A stretch of 64,000 bases of DNA, taken from NCBI GenBank assembly GCA_963769605.1, contig CAVYML010000003.1, positions 868,001 to 932,000 on the forward strand, in the 5' to 3' direction. The stretch comes from Fen-1254 sp963769605. GTDB lineage: Bacteria; Bacteroidota; Ignavibacteria; UBA10030. The position numbers and the translations under genes were made by a program. Position 1 is the stretch's first letter, and the number at the start of each line of letters is the position of its first letter. This document shows, in pieces, positions 53,325 through 60,112 of this stretch. The notes beneath the pieces are model-generated. The model saw only the letters and a list, made by a program, of their open reading frames with translations. It had not been told where the DNA came from and did not search any database.

Positions 53325-53349
53325 CATCCCGTTGTTTTCTCCCTATATT
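53321..53349 (+). promoter_or_regulatory. Promoter of tgt-yajC
   Basis: TTGACA (53321-53326), 17 bp, TATATT (53344-53349). The -35 overlaps the stop codon of the VanZ-like gene. The inferred start point is near 53356. Confidence 0.75.
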
Positions 53350-53374
53350 TTAATTGAGATAATTGATATGAACC

Positions 53375-53404
53375 GCCGCAGAACCAGTTCTTCTGCGGCT
53401 TTTT
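53375..53404 (+). terminator. Hairpin with T-run in the tgt leader
   Basis: GCCGCAGAA (53375-53383) pairs perfectly with TTCTGCGGC (53391-53399) around a 7-nt loop, followed by TTTTT. It can serve as terminator of the upstream operon, and it lies after the tgt promoter, so it could also attenuate tgt. Confidence 0.65.
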
Positions 53405-53405
53405 A

Positions 53406-54587
53406 TTGGCGGAAAGATTCTTGAAGTACACACTTATTGACAGGGACGGAAAAGCGCGCGCGGGGCTCCTTGAGACCGATCATGGAGTAATTGAAACTCC
53501 GATTTTTATGCCGGTAGGAACGCGTGCTACTGTAAAAGCGGTCGAACAAAGAGAGCTTTTAGAGTTGAATGCCCAAATCATTCTCGGCAATACGTATCAT
53601 CTGTTCCTCCGTCCCGGGATGGAGATTATCGAAGAAGCTGGCGGTTTGCACAAATTTATGAACTGGAATGGTCCCATCCTGACCGACAGCGGCGGTTTTC
53701 AGATATTCAGTCTTTCCGATCTCCGAAAAATTACCAGCGAAGGCGTAACGTTTCAATCACATCTCGACGGTACGCGGCACATGTTTACACCGGAGCTTGT
53801 TTTACATATCCAACGCCAGATTGGTGCGGATATTATGATGGTGCTCGATGAATGTACGCCGTATCCGTGCGAATTCTCGTATGCAAAAAAGTCGAATGAA
53901 ATGACCCTCCAGTGGGCTGCTCGGTGCAGGGAAGCGTATGAGAAAGATCCTGCCCTCTACGGATATTCACAAGCTTTGTTCGGAATTGTCCAGGGCAGCA
54001 TTTATCCGGAAATCCGCGAAATGAGCGCGAAGGCGCTGTCGGCAATGGATTTTGACGGCTATGCTATCGGAGGGCTTGCAGTAGGGGAGCCGGTAGAAGA
54101 CATGTATCGTACGGTCGAACGAACGGAGCCTTTTTTGCCCTCGCTTAAACCCCGTTATCTTATGGGAGTCGGTCTGCCGGAAAACATTCTTGAAGCGATT
54201 GAACGTGGAATCGATATGTTCGATTGTGTTATACCGACCCGTAACGGGCGTAACGGTATGCTTTACACGAACAACGGAACGCTCAATATCCGCAATGCCC
54301 AATATAAGGCGGATTTTACGCCTATCGATAGCGAATGTCCATGCTACACGTGCCGGACATTTACACGTGCATATTTACGGCATCTTTTCAGCAATAAAGA
54401 AATCCTTGGATTGCAGCTTGCCAGCATTCATAATCTCGCATTCTTTCTGTATCTTACAAAGAATGCTCGTACAGCGATTCTTGATCAGCGCTACAGCACA
54501 TGGAAATCGGAAATGTTGCGCCGTTTTCGCTGCCATAGTGCAGCAGATGATTGCGCGGCAGATGAGACTCAATTATCAACTCAATAA
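53406..54587 (+). CDS. tgt: Queuine tRNA-ribosyltransferase
   Basis: Tgt exchanges guanine 34 of GUN-anticodon tRNAs for preQ1. TGGFQ-like DSGGFQIFSL holds the base-binding Asp; FDCVIPTRNGRNG holds the nucleophile Asp; the zinc site is CPCYTC plus a later His in ASIHNL. The start is uncertain: TTG 53406 directly abuts the hairpin's T-run, whereas TTG 53421 (MKYTLIDRDGKARAG) fits the family better and has GGAAAG upstream. At 393 or 388 residues it has normal length. queG, a later step, is at 34.0 kb. yajC follows, as in many bacteria. Confidence 0.95.
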   Translation: MAERFLKYTLIDRDGKARAGLLETDHGVIETPIFMPVGTRATVKAVEQRELLELNAQIILGNTYHLFLRPGMEIIEEAGGLHKFMNWNGPILTDSGGFQIFSLSDLRKITSEGVTFQSHLDGTRHMFTPELVLHIQRQIGADIMMVLDECTPYPCEFSYAKKSNEMTLQWAARCREAYEKDPALYGYSQALFGIVQGSIYPEIREMSAKALSAMDFDGYAIGGLAVGEPVEDMYRTVERTEPFLPSLKPRYLMGVGLPENILEAIERGIDMFDCVIPTRNGRNGMLYTNNGTLNIRNAQYKADFTPIDSECPCYTCRTFTRAYLRHLFSNKEILGLQLASIHNLAFFLYLTKNARTAILDQRYSTWKSEMLRRFRCHSAADDCAADETQLSTQ

Positions 54588-54610
54588 TAGTATCATAAGG
54601 AGAAAAAACC

Positions 54611-54937
54611 TTGAACCATCCCTTTACACTTTTAATGGCACAGTCTTCCGACGGAAGCGGTCCCGGTCTTATGGCGAACCTTGTTCTTTTCGGGTCCATC
54701 ATACTCATTTTTTATTTTATGATCATCCGGCCTCAACAAAAAAGACAAAAAGAACGGCAGAAGATGATCGAGAACATGAAAAAGGGGGATAAGGTTGTCA
54801 CGTCAGGCGGAATTCATGGAACTATCGCCGGTATGGACGAAAAAACTGTTCTTGTTCAGATTGCCGATAACGTAAAAGTGAAATTAGACAAAGGATCCGT
54901 GACCATCATAAGCAGCGATCCGGAACCGATTAAGTAA
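54611..54937 (+). CDS. yajC: Preprotein translocase accessory subunit YajC
   Basis: A small SecDF-associated membrane protein. The start is TTG 54611 with AAGGAG at 54597-54602. One membrane helix (about 21-38, LVLFGSIILIFYFMIIRPQ) is followed by RPQQKRQKERQKM and GDKVVTSGGIHGTI, the family signature. At 108 residues it has normal length. Confidence 0.95.
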   Translation: MNHPFTLLMAQSSDGSGPGLMANLVLFGSIILIFYFMIIRPQQKRQKERQKMIENMKKGDKVVTSGGIHGTIAGMDEKTVLVQIADNVKVKLDKGSVTIISSDPEPIK

Positions 54938-54939
54938 AG

Positions 54940-56130
54940 ATGACGAACGCTCCGATACAGTTCAACACGATTGAAGAAGCCGTAGAAGATTTCCGAAGCG
55001 GGAAGATTCTTATCGTTGTGGATGATGAAGATCGAGAGAATGAGGGAGATTTCATTCTCGCTGCGGAAAAAGTCACTTCCGAGGCGATTAATTTTTTTAT
55101 CAGCGAAGGGCGCGGCATCGTTTGTGCCCCTATTACCGCCCGGCGTTCCCTCGAACTCAATCTGGATTTGATGGTCGATAAGAACACCTCAATCCATGAA
55201 ACTCCATTTACGGTAGCGGTCGATTATTTGCACGGGACGACCACGGGAGTTTCCGCTCTCGATCGCGCTGCTACAGTAAGGGCACTAGCCGATCCGAACA
55301 TCAAAGCGGAAGATTTCGGAAGGCCTGGTCATATTTTCCCGCTCCGCGCCGTCGACGGAGGAGTTCTCAGACGTGCAGGTCATACGGAAGCAGCTATCGA
55401 TCTCTGCCGGCTTGCCGGGGTGCAGCCCGCTGCCGTCTTGTGCGAAATTCTCAATGCCGATGGGCGCATGGCACGCGTTCCCGAACTTTTTCTTGTTGCA
55501 AAAAAATTTGGTTTAAAACTTATTACCGTCCGCGCTCTTATCGAATACCGGATGCAGCGGGAAAAATTAGTGCAATCCATCGTGTCGACACACCTGCCTT
55601 CGAGATACGGCAGTTTTCGAATTCATCTTTATAAAAGTCAGACGGATCAAAAGGAACACATCGCCTTGGTCAAAGGCGATATTCAACCGGACGAACCGGT
55701 GCTCGTGCGCGTTCACTCGGAATGTTTGACGGGTGATGTTTTCGGCTCACTTCGATGCGACTGTAATGCGCAGCTCGTTGCTGCGATGACCCGTGTAGAG
55801 AAAGAGGGACACGGTATTGTTCTCTATATGCGCCAGGAAGGACGCGGAATCGGTTTGCTGAACAAGCTAAAAGCATACAAACTTCAAGACGAGGGTCTCG
55901 ATACTGTGGAAGCGAATGAGCGGCTCGGTTTCCAGGCCGACCTTAGGGATTACGGAATCGGCGCGCAAATTCTTCATGATCTCGGTGTACGAAAAATGCG
56001 ATTGATGACCAATAATCCGAAAAAAATTATCGGCCTTACCGGATATGGCTTAGAAATTGTGGAACGGGTTCCTCTGGAAATTCATCCGAATGATTACAAC
56101 GAGCAGTACCCTGATGACGAAACGGGATAA
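54940..56130 (+). CDS. ribBA: Bifunctional DHBP synthase/GTP cyclohydrolase II
   Basis: This enzyme supplies both riboflavin precursors. The N-terminal RibB half (1-200) has VDDEDRENEGDF and RRAGHTEAAIDLCRLAG. The C-terminal RibA half (205-396) has HSECLTGDVFGSLRCDCNAQ, whose cysteines bind zinc, and MRQEGRGIGLLNKLKAY. At 396 residues it has normal length. It starts 2 nt after yajC, so it probably belongs to the tgt transcript. No FMN riboswitch was seen. Confidence 0.97.
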   Translation: MTNAPIQFNTIEEAVEDFRSGKILIVVDDEDRENEGDFILAAEKVTSEAINFFISEGRGIVCAPITARRSLELNLDLMVDKNTSIHETPFTVAVDYLHGTTTGVSALDRAATVRALADPNIKAEDFGRPGHIFPLRAVDGGVLRRAGHTEAAIDLCRLAGVQPAAVLCEILNADGRMARVPELFLVAKKFGLKLITVRALIEYRMQREKLVQSIVSTHLPSRYGSFRIHLYKSQTDQKEHIALVKGDIQPDEPVLVRVHSECLTGDVFGSLRCDCNAQLVAAMTRVEKEGHGIVLYMRQEGRGIGLLNKLKAYKLQDEGLDTVEANERLGFQADLRDYGIGAQILHDLGVRKMRLMTNNPKKIIGLTGYGLEIVERVPLEIHPNDYNEQYPDDETG

Positions 56131-56204
56131 AATGGGTCACCTGATACTTATCGATCCTAAAAAGAATGTTTCCTGACGTGTTCCGGCTCCTGAAAAGATT
56201 TTTC

Positions 56205-56233
56205 TTGCGTCTGACCGGTTTTTCATATACTTT
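56205..56233 (+). promoter_or_regulatory. Likely promoter of greA
   Basis: TTGCGT (56205-56210) is 17 bp from TACTTT (56228-56233); the overlapping TATACT (56226-56231) is the alternative -10 with a 15-bp spacer. Start point near 56239 inferred. Confidence 0.5.
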
Positions 56234-56253
56234 CAAAGTGTCGCTATAAGTTG

Positions 56254-56290
56254 AATAGCCATTGTCCACGGGATGATGGCTATTGTTTTT
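56254..56290 (+). terminator. First hairpin of the greA leader
   Basis: AATAGCCAT (56254-56262) pairs perfectly with ATGGCTATT (56276-56284), 13-nt loop, then GTTTTT. Confidence 0.6.
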
Positions 56291-56296
56291 GAAACT

Positions 56297-56335
56297 TCCC
56301 TTCAGGAATGATAAAAACGCTGAAGGGATTTTTTT
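56297..56335 (+). terminator. Second hairpin of the greA leader, intrinsic terminator
   Basis: TCCCTTCAG (56297-56305) pairs with CTGAAGGGA (56320-56328), followed by seven T's. It ends 16 nt before the greA ATG. It may terminate upstream transcripts and attenuate greA itself. Confidence 0.8.
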
Positions 56336-56351
56336 GCGGAATGAGGTTTGC

Positions 56352-56837
56352 ATGGAAGAAGTGAAGAACGGGAAAGTCTATTTAACCCGCGAACGTTTGA
56401 TAGAGATCGAGCGGGAACTCAAGGAATTGAAATCCAACGGGCGTGCGGAAATGGCGCAAAAAATAGCTGAAGCACGCGGCTATGGAGACTTGAGCGAAAA
56501 TGCGGAGTACGATGCCGCAAAAGAGGCGCAGCAGCATCTTGAACTGCGCATTGCGAAATTGGAGGAGACACTTTCCCGCGCTCAGATTATCGATACGGCC
56601 GGACTTCTGACGGATAAAGTCTACATTCTATCGCTCGTCCGTTTGCAGGATATGCGGACAAAACAAACAATCGAATATCGTCTTGTCGATCCGGAGGAAG
56701 CCGATTTTGACAAAAATAAAATCTCCGTTACATCGCCTATCGGCAAAGGATTAATGGGAAAGAAACAGGGAGAAGTTGTAAAAATAAAGGTTCCTGCCGG
56801 AATGCTTGAATATAAGATTGTAGAAATCGGCCGGTAA
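56352..56837 (+). CDS. greA: Transcript cleavage factor GreA
   Basis: GreA rescues backtracked RNA polymerase by stimulating cleavage. ATG 56352 (MEEVKNGKVYLTRERL) with GAGG just upstream is chosen; an in-frame TTG at 56283 lies in the leader hairpins. The coiled coil tip has the catalytic acidic pair in GDLSENAEYDAAKE. The C-terminal domain ends SPIGKGLMGKKQGEVVKIKVP. At 161 residues it has normal length. Confidence 0.95.
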   Translation: MEEVKNGKVYLTRERLIEIERELKELKSNGRAEMAQKIAEARGYGDLSENAEYDAAKEAQQHLELRIAKLEETLSRAQIIDTAGLLTDKVYILSLVRLQDMRTKQTIEYRLVDPEEADFDKNKISVTSPIGKGLMGKKQGEVVKIKVPAGMLEYKIVEIGR

Positions 56838-56838
56838 C

Positions 56839-57339
56839 ATGCCGCAAAATCTGGAAATGAAAGCCGTTTTTCCGGATTTGCACCGTGCAGCAGAAATCGC
56901 CGTAAATCTTGGCGCGCGCGATAAAGGGATACTTCGGCAAAAAGATATTTACTTTGACATTCCTTCGGGAAGACTCAAGCTCAGAATTCTAAGTAAAAGA
57001 AGTTGTGAATTAATTGCCTACTCGCGCCCCAATTGTAAAGGCGGAAGGTACTCGGCGTATCAGATACTCCCCGGGCGGGATGCGGCTGCAACCCGGAGAT
57101 TTTATACAGGGATTTTCGATACACAAGTCGTTGTGAGAAAAAAACGCCGCTTGTTCCTTTATAAAAATGCACGCATCCATTTAGATATTGTCGAACAGGT
57201 CGGCAATTTCATAGAGTTCGAAGTTGTCGTTACTCAAGGGAAAAAGCAGGCGAGGAAACTTTTTCAAGAACTTGTCGAAGCATTCGGCATAAAAGATTCA
57301 CAAACGATCAAGGGTTCGTACAGCGATATGGTCAAATAA
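56839..57339 (+). CDS. CYTH-domain protein (class IV adenylate cyclase-like)
   Basis: A 166-residue CYTH tunnel-fold protein. The N-terminal NLEMKAVFPDL carries the ExK-type motif, followed by QKDIYFDIPSGRLKLR and HLDIVEQVGNFIEFEVVV. Members act on triphosphates (cAMP synthesis, thiamine triphosphate or tripolyphosphate hydrolysis); which one cannot be told. It starts 1 nt after greA, so the genes are co-transcribed. Confidence 0.85.
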   Translation: MPQNLEMKAVFPDLHRAAEIAVNLGARDKGILRQKDIYFDIPSGRLKLRILSKRSCELIAYSRPNCKGGRYSAYQILPGRDAAATRRFYTGIFDTQVVVRKKRRLFLYKNARIHLDIVEQVGNFIEFEVVVTQGKKQARKLFQELVEAFGIKDSQTIKGSYSDMVK

Positions 57340-57349
57340 AATGCATTGA

Positions 57350-57447
57350 GTTTACAGTTTGCAGTTTACAGTTTACCGTTCACAGTTTACAGTTCACAGT
57401 TTGCAATTCACCGTTTGCAGTTCACCGTTTACTATTTGCCGTTCGAT
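57350..57447. repeat. Degenerate heptanucleotide tandem array
   Basis: Fourteen consecutive 7-bp units follow the pattern GTTTACA/GTTTGCA/GTTCACC, only the last being poor. It begins 10 nt after the CYTH gene and ends just before the tRNA-Gly promoter. Probably a slippage-grown microsatellite. There are no spacers, so it is not CRISPR. Confidence 0.85.
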
Positions 57448-57459
57448 TGCAAAAATCAC

Positions 57460-57488
57460 TTGCAGTGAGAATTCATTTTTACTATATT
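57460..57488 (+). promoter_or_regulatory. Promoter of tRNA-Gly
   Basis: TTGCAG (57460-57465), 17 bp, TATATT (57483-57488), 14 nt before the mature tRNA. Confidence 0.65.
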
Positions 57489-57502
57489 AGAAATAGTTAT
57501 TT

Positions 57503-57575
57503 GCGGGAATAGCTCAGTTGGTAGAGCGCAACCTTGCCAAGGTTGAGGTCGCGGGTCCGAGCCCCGTTTCCCGCT
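57503..57575 (+). tRNA. tRNA-Gly(GCC)
   Basis: Acceptor GCGGGAA (57503-57509) pairs with TTCCCGC (57568-57574). D-arm AGCTCAGTTGGTAGAGC; anticodon loop TTGCCAA within CAACC/GGTTG gives anticodon GCC. T-arm CGGGTCCGAGCCCCG in standard form. CCA is not encoded. Confidence 0.97.
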
Positions 57576-57747
57576 CTGGGTTTTAAACTGAAATTATAGA
57601 TTTTCTCTCCTTTTTTATATAGCATTCCCTTTCAATCTGCAGGAAAACATTTTCTTATTACCTCTGGCAATTGTTTCTTATCGTGAAAAATCGGTAATTA
57701 CACAGCGTGATATTCAAAGATTCAAAAATCCTTCTCTCTCGCAGAGG

Positions 57748-57773
57748 ATCCCCCTTTTGTTTAAAAGGGGGAT
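57748..57773. repeat. Perfect palindrome, C5T4/A4G5 hairpin
   Basis: ATCCCCCTTTT (57748-57758) pairs exactly with AAAAGGGGGAT (57763-57773) around GTTT, and a further AAAGGGGGATT copy follows directly (57774-57784). This resembles dispersed intergenic hairpin repeats seen in many genomes. Confidence 0.6.
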
Positions 57774-57806
57774 AAAGGGGGATTGATAACTGAATAAAAA
57801 TAACTG

Positions 57807-57825
57807 TTTTAAAATGCGCTGAGTT
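57807..57825 (-). repeat. 19-bp dispersed inverted repeat, copy 2
   Basis: Exact reverse complement of 28642-28660. Confidence 0.5.
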
Positions 57826-58362
57826 ACAAAAATCGTAACTATAGTTTGAGTATAAAATAATTCGAGTGAATTTTCATTTAAATACCATCCGAATTAACCA
57901 TTGTCATCCACCAATACATTTTTGCGGGATAAGTCCCATGGAACCATGTGCTGCATATTTGTATGCGCAGGGTGATCATTATTTTTGGATTTTTGTGGTT
58001 GACGAAAGAAGATCGTAAGGTGGCGTGTGGTGACCGGGTATCATCTTTGTGTCGGAAGTATTACGGGCGGGGTCATAAGGGACTTAATATCATATCGAAT
58101 ACTTGGCAAGTATGTGATCGTGTTCGAGAAAAGTTGCAAAGGGCGGCAAATGCTGGAAGATAATAATAAAAAGCGCAGTGCGGTTTGAATATTTATGAAT
58201 AATTATACAAATAAAAACTATTTATGATGCCCTAAACTGGTATTGACTGTATTTCAATATTATTCTATCTTCAAACACCACTATATTCTAATCCACCACC
58301 AACTCTTTAATAAGTTTTCATTCCAATTTCTATGAAGTCTTCATAGAAAAGAGGCAAGGACA

Positions 58363-58538
58363 ATGAAATCACGAATACTTCTGGGATGTCGTATTGTTAT
58401 GCTTCTTACGGAACTTGGCTGTCGAAACAGTTGTTCAGTTTCTCTAAAATTAAAGATCAACCACCGACATTGATCGTGGAAGAAGCAAAGTCGTATGGGC
58501 GCTTATTTTTAATTCCTAATAAAACTAGTCCATCTTGA
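58363..58538 (+). pseudogene. Decayed lipoprotein-like reading frame
   Basis: An ATG behind GAGGCAAGGA opens 36 codons that look like a lipoprotein signal (MKSRILLGCRIVMLLTELGC, lipobox LGC) and stop at 58473. A second frame (DQPPTLIVEEAKSYGRLFLI) continues to 58538, as though a frameshift had split one short gene. Evidence is weak: the remainder of the region carries no protein-like signal. Confidence 0.3.
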
Positions 58539-58609
58539 TCCGGACTATGTTGTTTCTCTTATTTCATTTGATTAACTGATGTTACGCACAATGCGAAAAG
58601 CAATAGAGT

Positions 58610-58641
58610 AAAAGTCGGAGGTTCGATTCCTCCGCTCCGCA
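58610..58641 (+). other. tRNA 3' fragment, possible integration scar (att site)
   Basis: GGAGG-TTCGATT-CCTCC (58617-58633) is a perfect T-arm with a conserved T-loop, directly followed by GCTCCGC (58634-58640) and A, the shape of an acceptor 3' strand with its discriminator. No matching GCGGAGC 5' half, D-arm or anticodon arm lies upstream. It is the kind of remnant left where an element integrates into a tRNA gene. It stands at the left edge of the AT-rich block. Confidence 0.6.
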
Positions 58642-58762
58642 CAAAATATTTATTAATATTTTAAAACGCGTATGTTTTAACCATTTTAAAAAGGAAAGAG
58701 TTTAGTTATCGTACCGCCAACCGCGAGCATCAAACAATTCTTTGATTATTTTGGAGGATGTT

Positions 58763-59290
58763 ATGAGATGCGATAAATGCAAACATGATGTAGAGTTATA
58801 TGGTTCTTATCTATTAGATTATGGCAGATTCTTACATAGTCAAGAATTACGTGTAGGGAATATGCGAATGACACGGAACACATTTCAAATGAAAGGTCAA
58901 TCAACTGTAATAATTTGTGATAAATGCCTGATATTGTGCGAGATAATAAGAAATTCTTATTGGCTTATTGGTTTCCTTATTTTAGATTTAGTTTTCTTCT
59001 CTTCATATTATGTGCTTCAGTTTGATCCTTTGTCGCTCTTTTGTTGTGGTTTTTGTACAATCGGTGCATCAATCGGTTTATTCTTAATCGTAAGAGCATA
59101 TTCTAAACGCCATAATAGTGATCACACGTATTCGGAAATGATAATTAAAGATTCAAAAAAGGGAGAGTCTAAAGAAACAATAGTAACGTGGGGTGAGAAT
59201 TATGCTAAATTAATTCTTGCAAAAAAAATGAAGGGGTATGCTTTTTTTACTCCTAAGCAGTATGAAAAAATGACTAATGTAATACTATAA
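58763..59290 (+). CDS. Membrane protein of unknown function with Cys pairs
   Basis: A 175-residue protein I do not recognise. ATG 58763 follows GGAGG (58753-58757); an in-frame TTG at 58742 is the alternative. CDKC (3-6) and ICDKC (51-55) suggest a zinc-binding N-terminal domain, then two adjacent membrane helices (about 64-104, rich in Phe, Leu and Cys) and a basic C-terminal part. Base composition is AT-richer than the housekeeping genes, fitting acquisition. Confidence 0.7.
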   Translation: MRCDKCKHDVELYGSYLLDYGRFLHSQELRVGNMRMTRNTFQMKGQSTVIICDKCLILCEIIRNSYWLIGFLILDLVFFSSYYVLQFDPLSLFCCGFCTIGASIGLFLIVRAYSKRHNSDHTYSEMIIKDSKKGESKETIVTWGENYAKLILAKKMKGYAFFTPKQYEKMTNVIL

Positions 59291-59342
59291 GAAATCATTT
59301 TTTTAAATCGGACCATTTCAAATCGTATGGAAGGAAGACACG

Positions 59343-60098
59343 ATGAAAACAAACTATTTTTTTCCCTGGATTGTAATAGCACTTCTTTTCGCAGTCACAG
59401 CGTATTCACAAAAAAGAAGAGATAGTATTACCAGCCAGGCATTTCGAGATTCTACAACTAATAAATTGGTTCAAAGGGCGGGAATTACATCTCAAAAGGA
59501 TGAAGAACTTAAAGCAATTGGTGTTGATCTTCACGATTATGTTTCAAGAAATAGTCGTGGTGAATTATTACATGATGAAAGATGTCATGCAGGGCTATCT
59601 GATCTCGTATTCATTGGGAAAGTTTTGAGTATTGTTGATATACCAGGTCCTTCCGATGATCCTTTCCATTCGAAAGTGAATGTGCTAATTTTGGAAGTGT
59701 TGCGGGGTCCAAAACAACAAAGCGATACAATACAACTCCTAAGGCAAGGTGGAGGTATAATAACAGATGTTACACCGAGCAAGGATGCGTTAGCACGGGC
59801 TCCTGCAGGTGCCACACGTACAGTAGGCATGGACGTTTCTACAGACGCAAGATATAGGGTAGGAGAGACATCTGTCTATTTTGCGGACAATATTGATGGA
59901 CACCCCTACCTCTCAGCAGTTTATAAATCAACTTTGCCAGATGCAATAAAAAAGTATCCAATGCCTTCTTATTTCGTAATGTCGAAAGAAAAATTCGAAA
60001 TTAAGGACTCTGCTGTTTATTATTGGGGACGTAATATTCCTATAGAGCAATTCAAAACAGAAATAAAGCAAATTGCACGAATTGTGGATAAACCTTAA
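59343..60098 (+). CDS. Secreted protein of unknown function
   Basis: A 251-residue protein with a signal peptide (hydrophobic core about 6-20, cut near AYSQ-KRRD). The middle part (SDLVFIGKVLSI, then VLILEVLRGP, QLLRQGGG and VGETSVYFAD) resembles a beta-domain common in secreted proteins of several phyla whose role is unknown. GGAAGGA precedes the ATG. It is AT-rich and lies 14 nt ahead of the large metalloprotease-like gene, with which it may form an operon. Confidence 0.75.
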   Translation: MKTNYFFPWIVIALLFAVTAYSQKRRDSITSQAFRDSTTNKLVQRAGITSQKDEELKAIGVDLHDYVSRNSRGELLHDERCHAGLSDLVFIGKVLSIVDIPGPSDDPFHSKVNVLILEVLRGPKQQSDTIQLLRQGGGIITDVTPSKDALARAPAGATRTVGMDVSTDARYRVGETSVYFADNIDGHPYLSAVYKSTLPDAIKKYPMPSYFVMSKEKFEIKDSAVYYWGRNIPIEQFKTEIKQIARIVDKP

Positions 60099-60112
60099 AT
60101 GGGAGAGTGAAA

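Larger units (their letters stand above)
57576..58362. other. Intergenic, no convincing gene
   Basis: An AT-rich stretch without a supported gene. It holds a perfect 26-nt palindrome (57748-57773) and copy 2 of the 19-bp repeat (57807-57825). A 71-codon open frame at 57948-58163 has no SD, an odd composition and competing frames, and I do not call it. Confidence 0.6.

Noticed and set aside
53356..53405. preQ1 riboswitch before tgt
   Set aside because: The hairpin lacks the preQ1-I pseudoknot pattern and A-rich tail; it is a simple stem with T-run.
54900..54940. FMN riboswitch before ribBA
   Set aside because: Only 2 nt separate yajC and ribBA, so there is no room.
57350..57447. CRISPR array
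   Set aside because: Units are 7 bp, contiguous and without spacers; no cas genes are nearby.
57948..58163. 71-codon open frame
   Set aside because: No SD, protein-like segments appear in more than one frame, no recognisable family.
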